Source: a virus. Taken from it: 31,563 bases of DNA. The position numbers were made by a program, and so were the translations under genes. The notes below the pieces were generated by a model. That model was not told where the DNA came from and did no database searches. It saw nothing but the letters and a program-made list of their open reading frames with translations. Shown piece by piece: positions 16,055 to 24,028 of this stretch; position 1 is the first letter of the stretch, and each line of letters begins with the position of its first letter. The stretch lies in the IMG/VR virus record IMGVR_UViG_3300006902_000124, positions 1-31,563 of that record. The stretch is one strand, 5' to 3'.

Positions 16055-17684
16055 TTTTCTTTTTACGCTTACGCTTAGCCTTTGGTTTAATAAATGGTTT
16101 TCTATCTTCTTTTGGTATATAATATTCTTCTAACTCTGGAAACACATCAAACAATTGCATTTCCCATTTAGTTCCATTATAATATTCATCTGCTTTTAAT
16201 AAGTAATCAAAAGTATCTTGAATATTTACTTCTCTATCTGCTGGCATTTCAAGAGCTGCAGTAATATCAGGCCAACGTGTATACTTAGGTATTAAATCTT
16301 GTTTTATTTTCTCTGGTAAATTATTTACTCTTAAATGTATTGGACCTTCTAATAACGCCCAATTTATTTGATCGATAATAGGATTTTCCAAACAAAAATC
16401 AATTACTTCATAAAATCTCATTACGCTTAGGAAAGAAACTAAACCGTTAAAGTCTACATTGGCATTATCGTATTCTCTACAATACTCACAATTCTTTACA
16501 ACCTTATCCCAATCAGTTCTTCTTCTCATGTATTCAATAGTTTTACCAACACCATCAACAGATGCTACCATACAAACAAGTTTAAACTTTGGAATATAAT
16601 TAAAGATGTTATGTTTACCTGCTTTAGTTTCTGTTAGGTTTGTTTGATATTTAATTACAATATTTTTAGCTTCATCTATTTCTATTAACTTATCGAGTAA
16701 TTCATAATGTTTTTTCATAATTAAAGGTTCACCACCAATAATTTTAATGCTTCGTATATATGGTGCTAAAGCAATAGTTTGGTCTACCATAGATACTGTA
16801 TTAGTTATTTCATCATTCTTCTTTATATGGTCAAGAAAATGTTCACCTTCACGGTCATATGATAATGAAGCTAGTGGTATTCTCATTGTACCATCTTTAT
16901 CTATTACAACATCTTCATCATTATATATTTCATTCTTATCTTTTGATACCCATCTAAGTTTCTCTTTAGCTTCATCATCTAATTTTTCAAATATTGCATC
17001 ACTCCATACATCACCTTCAATAGCAACCTTTTGACGAATTGTAGAATTAGCATGTACACACATGTAACAATCTAAATTACATTCAGAACCATAAACTTTT
17101 AATTGGACTTCAAGAATTCTTCCACCGTCCATCATATGATATTCCCCAGACACTTCCATCATCTTTATCATCTGTTCAACTTTCTTCCAATAGTCTGCAT
17201 CATTAGAATGAATTTTCATACAAGCAGTTCTTCTAGACCTTCCATATCTTTCTTCATCTGCTATGCATCTTTGACAAGTTCTTTTAGTTTGTTCGAATTT
17301 AGAATTTGGATCTAGCATTTCAGAACGAACTTTATTTAGTTCATCACTATGCATCCACTCTTCTAATGAAGTGTTTAATACACTATGTTTTTCTGATTGA
17401 GTTGCAAAACAACATGCTTGATACTTTCCATTTATTTCCATATATACTTGAGTAAATGGAATATCACAAAAGAAGAGCTCTTGGCTTTTTGCTTTTTCTG
17501 ATAATGTTCCTTCACCTAATAAATTTGGGATAAAGTCTTGTGTATTTGGGTCAAACATATAATCATTAGCAAACCATTCAGTCGTATCAACCTGTCCGCC
17601 AAGTAAAGATGTTTTAAAGTTGTGATCGCCTGGACCACCTCGTGTCATAAACCCAGGTAATTTTTCCATTTCATTCTCACTCAT
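16041..17684 (-). CDS. Radical SAM protein with N-terminal twitch domain and inserted segment
   Basis: A twitch cysteine set (C73 in FFCDIPF, C91/C92, C137, C140, then GRSRRTA) precedes the radical SAM motif C202, C206, C209 (CNLDCYMC) and IIGGEPL (315-321). Between the Cys motif and GGEP lie about 105 residues, versus about 60 in the paralog at 14648-16054; the extra segment is charged (KNEIYNDEDVVIDKDG). The N-terminus shares GGPGD ... LGGxVDTxxWF with that paralog. The C-terminus ends in a very basic tail (KPKAKRKRKKKN), which could bind nucleic acid or a phosphate-rich partner. 547 residues; overlaps its neighbours by 4 and 14 bases. Confidence 0.82.
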   Translation of the reverse strand: MSENEMEKLPGFMTRGGPGDHNFKTSLLGGQVDTTEWFANDYMFDPNTQDFIPNLLGEGTLSEKAKSQELFFCDIPFTQVYMEINGKYQACCFATQSEKHSVLNTSLEEWMHSDELNKVRSEMLDPNSKFEQTKRTCQRCIADEERYGRSRRTACMKIHSNDADYWKKVEQMIKMMEVSGEYHMMDGGRILEVQLKVYGSECNLDCYMCVHANSTIRQKVAIEGDVWSDAIFEKLDDEAKEKLRWVSKDKNEIYNDEDVVIDKDGTMRIPLASLSYDREGEHFLDHIKKNDEITNTVSMVDQTIALAPYIRSIKIIGGEPLIMKKHYELLDKLIEIDEAKNIVIKYQTNLTETKAGKHNIFNYIPKFKLVCMVASVDGVGKTIEYMRRRTDWDKVVKNCEYCREYDNANVDFNGLVSFLSVMRFYEVIDFCLENPIIDQINWALLEGPIHLRVNNLPEKIKQDLIPKYTRWPDITAALEMPADREVNIQDTFDYLLKADEYYNGTKWEMQLFDVFPELEEYYIPKEDRKPFIKPKAKRKRKKKNVIK

Positions 17685-18244
17685 AATCCTTCTGTAACCT
17701 CCGGTCCAAGAAAAAGTTCAATATCAATTTTATCAATTAGATTTTCTTCTTTTATAGTTTTATATAATAATGTAAATGAATGGAGATTTTTTTCAATAGT
17801 ATTAACACCACCAACTTGATAGTCAGCACACATAGGAAGATATATTATTACATCATATCCAGCTTTCGCCCATTGTATTGCAGAATAACCAGTCGATCTT
17901 AAAACGCAACCAGTAGTATTGCAACCTCCTATAATAACTTTATTTACATTATATCCTTCTACTTCTGCTAAATTTATAATATCTTCATAAGTTAAACCTG
18001 CATCAGGGTCAATGGTTATCCATTGATGTTGACCATTTGCAAATTGCATTTTTTCTACTTCTGAAGTTTTTGGTTGTTGGTCATGATTATCTGAAAAAAT
18101 TAAAAACGATTTGTCTGGATACAAATCTCCAAAACCATAAAGCATACTATTTAAATATGAATAACGAAGATTATTCATATATTCATCGGCTATAATTGGG
18201 TGACCTTCAAAGTCAATTAATAATATAATATTTTTATCAATCAT
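17681..18244 (-). CDS. Isochorismatase-like cysteine hydrolase
   Basis: The 187-residue protein has ILLIDFEGHP (catalytic Asp11), and IIGGCNTTGCVLRSTGYSA, in which C113 is the expected nucleophile (family pattern TxxCVxxTA). AKAGYDVIIYLPMCADY follows, as in nicotinamidases and isochorismatases. The usual catalytic Lys is not obvious. Such enzymes hydrolyse amides or enol ethers. It lies between the second nitroreductase and an N-twitch radical SAM gene, which fits small-molecule tailoring. The start is the only good ATG, without a clear ribosome-binding site. Confidence 0.7.
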   Translation of the reverse strand: MIDKNIILLIDFEGHPIIADEYMNNLRYSYLNSMLYGFGDLYPDKSFLIFSDNHDQQPKTSEVEKMQFANGQHQWITIDPDAGLTYEDIINLAEVEGYNVNKVIIGGCNTTGCVLRSTGYSAIQWAKAGYDVIIYLPMCADYQVGGVNTIEKNLHSFTLLYKTIKEENLIDKIDIELFLGPEVTEGL

Positions 18245-18258
18245 AATATTTAGTTATA

Positions 18259-18978
18259 TTAAATAAAGCGAACTACATCCTCATATTCAGGTTTCCTATC
18301 TTCCAAATCACTTTGTGGTTCAAACTTTTTCTGCCACTCTCTCTTAGATACTTTACACTTACCAATAGTTTGCATTAATAAAACAGGATGTTCTACACCT
18401 TCAATATCTTCCCAACCATCTTCGTAATCACCTGGGAAACAAAGAGTTGTTGAAGTATCTAATCCTTCTTCTAAAGCAAATGCTCCTAAGTTAGCAGCAA
18501 ACATTCCAACTTCTACAGATACACCTCTAGCAATATTTGGCATTTCTGATAAATGCATTGGTTCATAGTAGTCTCCACCCACTACATTTTTCCTATACAT
18601 TTCATTTGGTTCACAAAGTCTTTGACTATAAACTATGAGGTAAGGTGCTGTTTTTACATGATTAAAGAAAATATTTTCACCTTCTCCATCATCCCATTCA
18701 GTAAAATCATTATCTATAACACCTGGTGTAGTTTTAGTTCGTGGGATATGATTTTCATTAGTCATCTTTTTATTTTGTTTAGATAACTGCCAAATATTCT
18801 TACTCATTGGCATTTGTTGTGGTCCATATACATTTACATGATATGGCATAAAGTTATTTTTTGAAGGTGTAACCTTCCATGCTTTCCATAATATTTTTTC
18901 TACCAATGATTTTTTAGGATGATCAGCATGCCATTGCATTACATGTCTTCTACTATCCAATAATTCTAACGCGTCCAT
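18259..18978 (-). CDS. Nitroreductase-family FMN oxidoreductase, second copy
   Basis: The start is the ATG at 18978, preceded by AAGGAG at ideal spacing; an in-frame start further upstream at 19008 would overlap the previous gene and is less likely. The ~239-residue product begins MDALELLDSRRHVMQW, equivalent to the RRSxRxF FMN site, with WKVTPSKNNFMPYHV as the first flavin helix. GVSVEVGMFAANLGAFALEEGLDTS is the central dimer helix and LLMQTIGKC the final FMN-loop strand. Its sequence differs strongly from the nitroreductase at 13849-14634, so a different substrate is likely. Directly downstream of the glycosyltransferase-rSAM fusion gene, with one base between. Confidence 0.75.
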   Translation of the reverse strand: MDALELLDSRRHVMQWHADHPKKSLVEKILWKAWKVTPSKNNFMPYHVNVYGPQQMPMSKNIWQLSKQNKKMTNENHIPRTKTTPGVIDNDFTEWDDGEGENIFFNHVKTAPYLIVYSQRLCEPNEMYRKNVVGGDYYEPMHLSEMPNIARGVSVEVGMFAANLGAFALEEGLDTSTTLCFPGDYEDGWEDIEGVEHPVLLMQTIGKCKVSKREWQKKFEPQSDLEDRKPEYEDVVRFI

Positions 18979-18979
18979 T

Positions 18980-21223
18980 TTATTTCTCCTTATATATTTG
19001 TGGTTCAACTACCGTTTGTAGATAGTGAGGTTTCAGTTCAGGGAATACATCTAATACATTCATTTCCCATTTTGTGCCTTTGTATGCTTCATCTGCATCT
19101 ATACAGTATTTATATAATTCTTTAGGTTGAAAATTTTCCTCAGCTGGTAATCTAAGAAGTGTAGCAATTTCTTTCATATGTGGAATATCTTCATATATAG
19201 GAATTAATCTATCCTTTATATCTTGTGGCAAATTATTAGCTTTCATTTGCTGTGGGAAATCTATTGGCCACCAATGATTTTCCATTCCTTCGAAATGTTC
19301 TGCCATTTTATATAAATGTAATACACTAAAAAATGTAACTACAGAATTTAATTCAAGTCTAACATTTCGATATCTTAGGAATTCATTTATATTTTCTACA
19401 ATCTCATTAAAGTTTCCTCTTCTTCTAATATAATCATTATATTTTCCAACTCCATCTAAAGATACTGTGATTAAAACTGTTTTAAATTTTGGAATATAAT
19501 CAAAAATATTATGCTTACCATGTTTAGTTGTAGTTCCATTTGTTTGATATTTTAATTGTATATTTGCAGCATCACCTGATTCTATTAACATATCTAATAA
19601 TTCATAATGCTTTTTCATAACAAGTGGTTCACCACCAATAATTTTTAAATTATAAATGTATGGACCAAGTTCTACAATCTGCCTATTGATTTTATCTACT
19701 GGTTTTTTCTTCATAGCTTGTCGAGATTGTTCCCTTCTATGAAATTCATCACCCCAAACAACCGCGTTGTATACACCATTTTCAAATGCCATTTTAGTTC
19801 GTATAGAAGAACTGAAGTGGAAACACATATGACAATCTAAATTACATTCTATACCAAAAGATTTTACTTGAATTTCAAGAATTCTCTCTTTGAATATATA
19901 TGGAGATGTGTTTGCACTATTAATAACCCTATCCCAAAATAAATTCTCATCAGCATCTCTATAAAGTTCATTAGCAATCATTCTTCGAGACCTTTTAATA
20001 TTAGTTTCATCATTTATACATTTACTACAATGTTTATTAACAGTTTCAAAAGAAGAATTTGGATCTGTCATTTCACTACGAAGATTTTCCATTATATCTC
20101 CAGTCATCCATTCTTTAAGTGAAGTATTATATAAATTATGTGTTGTAGAACGTACAGCGAAATTACATGGAGCATAATTACCTTCTTCATCAGTGAATGC
20201 CATTATATGGGGTATAGAACAAAACCAAATATCTCCATTATCAATAAGTTTTCTTATTGCTTCTTTATTTACAGAAAATATTATATCATCAGGTTGTGGT
20301 AAATTACCAAACTGTTCTCTATGATTTGCTGAAGCTAACTCAGTATGTATTGCTATCTTACCTTTAAATGTATTCAGAGCAGTTATGATAGGCCCAATAT
20401 CTTGGTTCTTTAAACCGCGTTTCCAATACCAATAACCACCATCTTGGACAGGATTGGTTCGATGATAAATTATTTCTTTCCCTAACCATCTACACTCTTG
20501 AAATAATCTTGGAGCAGGGTCAAATGTATCTTTAGTATAAACATATGTTTTGAATTTACCTAATAAATTAGGAACAGGAGATTTTAGATTAGTATTTTTT
20601 AAATCTAAATATTTAGCTTCTTGATGATAAGTTAATATACCGTGGTCAGGATAATCGCTTATTACTTTTTGTACTGTTTTATAATACTCTCTATTAGTTC
20701 CTAAGAACAAATGATCGAATTGAATATCTTCTTCAACTTCTTTGTATATAGGGAAATGTATTATCTTTTCAAAATGTTCTGCGTCCTTTGGCCCATTAGG
20801 ATAAACATCAGTGTCACACAAATTAATAATCCTTTTTGGATTAAAAAAGCTTAAAGCTTTAGGATATTTTTTAGGGTGATTTTCTGAATAAACAGAAATT
20901 AGTTTTTTTGAAAATAAAGCTTTGAGAGATAATTGTTGGTTATTACTATAATCATTCCAAGTCATATGAGCTAGTGTCATCATACTATTACCTAATATCA
21001 TTGACACATCATCATCACCAACAAATATATTATTAACTTCTACATTTTTACAATGAATATATTTATCTGAAATAGATTGAGTATAATCACCTGATGTAAA
21101 GTCACGATGGGTGATAATACAAAGCCTAGTATCTATACCCTTTTCGTTTAGGTGGGAACAATATTCATAACTATAGAATAATAATCCATCTGCTGGTTTA
21201 CTGGTACATACTATGTTTAACAT
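18980..21223 (-). CDS. Fusion of a glycosyltransferase-like domain to an N-twitch radical SAM enzyme
   Basis: Residues 1 to ~310 look like a GT-B-type domain. The N-terminal NIVCTSKPADGLLFYSYEY resembles the first strand and loop, and YVYTKDTFDPAPRLFQE (228-243) followed by LGKEIIY resembles the C-terminal donor-binding segment. Then come twitch cysteines C335 (WFCSIPH), C353, C399 and C402 (HCSKC), then RSRRMIA. The radical SAM motif is C460, C464, C467 (CNLDCHMC), followed by IIGGEPL. The C-terminal YKGTKWEM ... FPELKPHY matches the two N-twitch paralogs downstream. At 747 residues it is the largest protein here. First gene of the minus block, behind a divergent late promoter. The GT assignment is moderate, the rSAM part strong. 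Confidence 0.78.
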   Translation of the reverse strand: MLNIVCTSKPADGLLFYSYEYCSHLNEKGIDTRLCIITHRDFTSGDYTQSISDKYIHCKNVEVNNIFVGDDDVSMILGNSMMTLAHMTWNDYSNNQQLSLKALFSKKLISVYSENHPKKYPKALSFFNPKRIINLCDTDVYPNGPKDAEHFEKIIHFPIYKEVEEDIQFDHLFLGTNREYYKTVQKVISDYPDHGILTYHQEAKYLDLKNTNLKSPVPNLLGKFKTYVYTKDTFDPAPRLFQECRWLGKEIIYHRTNPVQDGGYWYWKRGLKNQDIGPIITALNTFKGKIAIHTELASANHREQFGNLPQPDDIIFSVNKEAIRKLIDNGDIWFCSIPHIMAFTDEEGNYAPCNFAVRSTTHNLYNTSLKEWMTGDIMENLRSEMTDPNSSFETVNKHCSKCINDETNIKRSRRMIANELYRDADENLFWDRVINSANTSPYIFKERILEIQVKSFGIECNLDCHMCFHFSSSIRTKMAFENGVYNAVVWGDEFHRREQSRQAMKKKPVDKINRQIVELGPYIYNLKIIGGEPLVMKKHYELLDMLIESGDAANIQLKYQTNGTTTKHGKHNIFDYIPKFKTVLITVSLDGVGKYNDYIRRRGNFNEIVENINEFLRYRNVRLELNSVVTFFSVLHLYKMAEHFEGMENHWWPIDFPQQMKANNLPQDIKDRLIPIYEDIPHMKEIATLLRLPAEENFQPKELYKYCIDADEAYKGTKWEMNVLDVFPELKPHYLQTVVEPQIYKEK
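19107..19114 (-). promoter_or_regulatory. Possible internal late promoter box
   Basis: An exact minus-strand TATAAATA inside the 3' end of the fusion gene, about 129 bases before the second nitroreductase start. That gene has its own strong ribosome-binding site, so an internal promoter is conceivable. However, the box lies in coding sequence (ELYKYC) and could be chance. Confidence 0.25.
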
Positions 21224-21251
21224 CTGCTATCAAATCAATTAATTATAGTTC

Positions 21252-21269
21252 TATTTATATGTATAAATA
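21252..21269. promoter_or_regulatory. Head-to-head pair of T4-type late promoter boxes
   Basis: TATAAATA on the minus strand (21252-21259) and TATAAATA on the plus strand (21262-21269) are separated by only TG, forming a near-palindrome. Each box ends 28 bases from the ATG it faces (21223 and 21297). The gap between the two divergent operons is only 73 bases and contains nothing else obvious. Simultaneous occupancy of both boxes seems sterically unlikely, so the operons may compete. Confidence 0.65.
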
Positions 21270-21296
21270 CTAGTATAAATTTAAATTTGAATAGTG

Positions 21297-21926
21297 ATGG
21301 AACAACATTTATTATATTCTTATCTTTCGGTATATGGAATACAAAGTGAATTAAATCTGAGGTTAGATGACCCTGAAGGTTTTATCGATTGGACAGAAGA
21401 GAACTTTGAATACGTAAGATATAATCCTAGAAAACCTATCGACCGATGGGGATTAAGCATAACAAGTTACGATGGTGGACTAAGCGGTATTCCTGACTTA
21501 GATAGTTTGGGAGAATATTGCGCAGAAAATAATGTATCTCTTGAAGAGAGCGACTTTAATGTACCAACGGAAGTTTATAAACAATCAAGAGAATTACAAG
21601 AAATATTAGAACCATTTAAAGGAAATTATTATAGAACACATATATTAAAATTAAATCCGGGTGGATTCTTTCCTAAACATAGAGATTTAAGGCTAAGTAA
21701 TTTTGATTCTTTTAGATTAATTATTCCTTTAAAGAATCCATGTGTATTTATAGTAGAAGATAAAATTTTAAATTGGGATATAGGTACAATGTATTTTGTA
21801 GATACTTCTAAAGTGCATCAATTATTTAATGCTACAGAAGAGCCAAGTTATTGGTTAGTACTTAATGTTAAATTAACAGAAGAAATATTTAATGAAGTGA
21901 CAAAACGATTTTTTTATAAAGCATGA
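21297..21926 (+). CDS. 2OG-Fe(II) oxygenase-like (aspartyl hydroxylase-type) protein
   Basis: The start is the ATG at 21297; the GTG three bases before it is less likely. The 209-residue product has GGFFPKHRDLRL, an HxD metal motif, followed by FDSFRLIIPL, and a distal KVHQLFN with YWLVLNVKL, giving the second His of the facial triad on a double-stranded beta-helix. This is the layout of aspartyl/asparaginyl hydroxylase-like 2-oxoglutarate enzymes. The expected Arg after the distal His is not obvious. It leads the plus-strand operon and overlaps the next start by 4 bases (ATGA). Two further oxygenase-like genes follow at 23528 and 24021. Confidence 0.65.
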   Translation: MEQHLLYSYLSVYGIQSELNLRLDDPEGFIDWTEENFEYVRYNPRKPIDRWGLSITSYDGGLSGIPDLDSLGEYCAENNVSLEESDFNVPTEVYKQSRELQEILEPFKGNYYRTHILKLNPGGFFPKHRDLRLSNFDSFRLIIPLKNPCVFIVEDKILNWDIGTMYFVDTSKVHQLFNATEEPSYWLVLNVKLTEEIFNEVTKRFFYKA

Positions 21927-22465
21927 TAGTAGTACCTATAACAGATGAGTTAATATCAGAACTAGAAGTGTTTTGTAAAAAGGCAGGGGAATTAGGTTAT
22001 ACTAATAATGCTAGTATTAAATTAATGCGTTATGATTGGTGTAAAGAGAATGGCGAATATTATTGTGCTATAGAAAATGATAGAATAATTGCTGTAGCAG
22101 GTTGTCATACATTACCACAATTACATGACACTGCTTGGAGAATATTATTTAGAGGATGTGAGTTACCTGGAACATCACCTTATAAAGGATTAAATAAAGG
22201 TGATTGGAATAGTATAACACAAAGAGATTTTATTCCTCATTTTATAAATTATTGTCCAAGTAAAGATTTGTATATAAGTACTAATATAAGTAATGAACAT
22301 TCGGGAAAGGCTTTACGTAATCATAGGTTGATGGGTATATTAGCTAATCAAAAAGATGCTTATTTAAATTATATATGTGATATGGAATTATTTAATTGTA
22401 AGCAAACAATTTGGCAATTAAATATTGGTAAATATTTAGAAAGAAGGAGTAAATTATATGAGTAA
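21923..22465 (+). CDS. Possible GNAT-like acyltransferase or unknown protein
   Basis: The 180-residue protein has a central EYYCAIENDRIIAVAGCHTLPQ, which resembles the strand pair preceding the acyl-CoA site in GNAT enzymes. ISTNISNEHSGKALRNHRLMG resembles the late helix and strand of that fold. The canonical Q/RxxGxG/A loop is not clear, so the assignment is weak. It overlaps the oxygenase-like gene upstream by 4 bases and the small membrane protein gene by 8. If GNAT-like, it could acetylate an amine made by the class IV aminotransferase encoded two genes downstream. Confidence 0.4.
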   Translation: MIVVPITDELISELEVFCKKAGELGYTNNASIKLMRYDWCKENGEYYCAIENDRIIAVAGCHTLPQLHDTAWRILFRGCELPGTSPYKGLNKGDWNSITQRDFIPHFINYCPSKDLYISTNISNEHSGKALRNHRLMGILANQKDAYLNYICDMELFNCKQTIWQLNIGKYLERRSKLYE

Positions 22466-22718
22466 TTGGTTTAATTGGAATCATTTAAAAGAAGCTAAAG
22501 TAAAAGCCGGAGGTAAGGGAGGTTACTGGTGGCATTTTAAATTTGCATTTAGTGAAGCTGTATGGTTATTTTTTGCGAGTGTTGGTTCTCTAATACATGC
22601 AATTTTTCCTTTCTTAATTGATTTTAAATTACTTAAAGCAAGAATTAAAAGGCTTAAATATCTTAAGTCAAAATTACCCCATGACCCAGACTTAAAGAGG
22701 ATACATTTCGATGAATAA
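22458..22718 (+). CDS. Small membrane protein, DUF6356-like
   Basis: The 86-residue product has a KAGGKGGYWWHFKFAF amphipathic start, one hydrophobic span (about 34-54, VWLFFASVGSLIHAIFPFLI) and a basic C-terminus (KARIKRLKYLKSKLPHD). The H-F-x-F-A ... S-L-I-H-A-x-x-P pattern resembles small bacterial and phage proteins that I recall as DUF6356; this is from memory. It may attach to the inner membrane with the basic tail in the cytoplasm. Eight-base overlaps with both neighbours tie it to the operon. Confidence 0.55.
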   Translation: MSNWFNWNHLKEAKVKAGGKGGYWWHFKFAFSEAVWLFFASVGSLIHAIFPFLIDFKLLKARIKRLKYLKSKLPHDPDLKRIHFDE

Positions 22719-23544
22719 TTTAATTGGATATAAAAACGGAGAGTTCTTACCACTCACACAATGTGGTCCTAGTATATTAGACTTTGGCTTTATACATTGT
22801 GATGCTACTTACGATGTAATGCCAATATATAATGGTAAAGCATTTTGTCTTGATAGACATTTAAATAGATTCGTTGCTTCAGCAGAATATTATAAATTAC
22901 AATTACCAGATGTATATTATCTAGGAATTATTAGAGAACTATATAAGAGAAACCCAATTGATAATGCATTTGTTTGGTTCATGGTATGGAGAGGATATCC
23001 AGAATCCGGCAATCCTAGGGATATAGAAAATGCACCAATTAATTTTGCAATGTATATAAAGCCAAGCTATCCTTTGAAAGTAGATGGAGCTCCAATAGAT
23101 GTTGAACTCTCAGATGGATTACGAGTTAATGATAGTTATTATTGGCAACAATCTAAGAACATGGCTTGGATTGAATTTACTAAAAACCAATTAATTAGGG
23201 GTCCTAATTATGATACTGTTGTATTACAAGATAGTGATGGATATATAACAGAAGGCCCAGGATTTAATGTTGGATTTATTTGGGAAAATTATATATACAC
23301 CCCTCTTAATAATTGTCTTCATGGAGTTACAATGAGTGTGGTTGAAGATATATGCGAAGATAATCCTGGTCAATTTGAACGATGTAATATAAAACCAGAT
23401 ATGTGGAATTGGGCAGATGAAATATTTTTGACATCTTCTTCTGGTGGTATTACTAAAACTCAAAGGAGTGGAAAGGTTACTGAATGGTTACAAGAAGAAT
23501 ATATAAAAAGGACGAAACATTACGATTATGTTACAGAATTATGA
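22711..23544 (+). CDS. Class IV PLP aminotransferase (BCAT/DAAT/ADC-lyase family)
   Basis: The 277-residue protein matches fold-type IV PLP enzymes. LDFGFIHCDATYDVMPIYNGKAF is the N-terminal active-site region, and LDRHLNRF (47-54) holds the conserved Arg/His. K149 in QQSKNMAW is the PLP lysine. GYITEGPGFNVGFI (177-190) with E181 is the cofactor-contacting motif, and YTPLNNCLHGVTM the following loop. It could make a branched-chain or D-amino acid, or act as a lyase; sequence alone does not decide. It sits between the small membrane protein and the oxygenase-like pair, implying an amino-acid-derived product. Confidence 0.82.
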   Translation: MNNLIGYKNGEFLPLTQCGPSILDFGFIHCDATYDVMPIYNGKAFCLDRHLNRFVASAEYYKLQLPDVYYLGIIRELYKRNPIDNAFVWFMVWRGYPESGNPRDIENAPINFAMYIKPSYPLKVDGAPIDVELSDGLRVNDSYYWQQSKNMAWIEFTKNQLIRGPNYDTVVLQDSDGYITEGPGFNVGFIWENYIYTPLNNCLHGVTMSVVEDICEDNPGQFERCNIKPDMWNWADEIFLTSSSGGITKTQRSGKVTEWLQEEYIKRTKHYDYVTEL

Positions 23545-24028
23545 CCCTTACTATAGGCAGATTCCTAATACCCTTAGCGAAGAAACTAAAAAAGAATTAC
23601 TTAAACTCGCAAATGAGAAAGATGCTTTTGTTGACATCTCATATAAAATAAGCTTCTTTAAATACCCATCTAAACTTCAAAGGTTTGCTCCTTATGGAGT
23701 AGCTCAAATGTTGAGGGTTACTGAAGAAGATAGTACAATACATAAAGATAGAAATAGAACAAATGAGTATGATGGCACTTATATGCCAAGAAATACTGTT
23801 ATTAATTATCCCCTTACTGATAATCCTTCAAAGACTCTTTGGTATGATGATGATAAAAATTTAGTTACTACTACATCGTATGATAAACATGCAGCTATAA
23901 TTAATACAGGTGGTTGTTATCATAATGTTGATTTTAAAGATGGTGATGAACCACGTATAGTATTCCAATTATGTTTTGAAGAATCGATGGATGAGGTATG
24001 GGATTTATGGAATAAGAATTATGAATAA
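23528..24028 (+). CDS. 2OG-Fe(II) oxygenase-like protein
   Basis: The 166-residue product has STIHKDRNRTN (HxD), RNTVINYPL on the next strand, HAAIINTGGCYHNVDF with the distal His, and PRIVFQLCF with the Arg expected to bind 2-oxoglutarate. This is the H-x-D ... H ... R order of the 2OG oxygenase jelly-roll. The ATG at 23528 overlaps the aminotransferase by 17 bases. It is related in layout to the next gene, and the two may be tandem duplicates that have diverged. Substrate unknown; small-molecule or protein-side-chain hydroxylation are both possible. Confidence 0.6.
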   Translation: MLQNYDPYYRQIPNTLSEETKKELLKLANEKDAFVDISYKISFFKYPSKLQRFAPYGVAQMLRVTEEDSTIHKDRNRTNEYDGTYMPRNTVINYPLTDNPSKTLWYDDDKNLVTTTSYDKHAAIINTGGCYHNVDFKDGDEPRIVFQLCFEESMDEVWDLWNKNYE

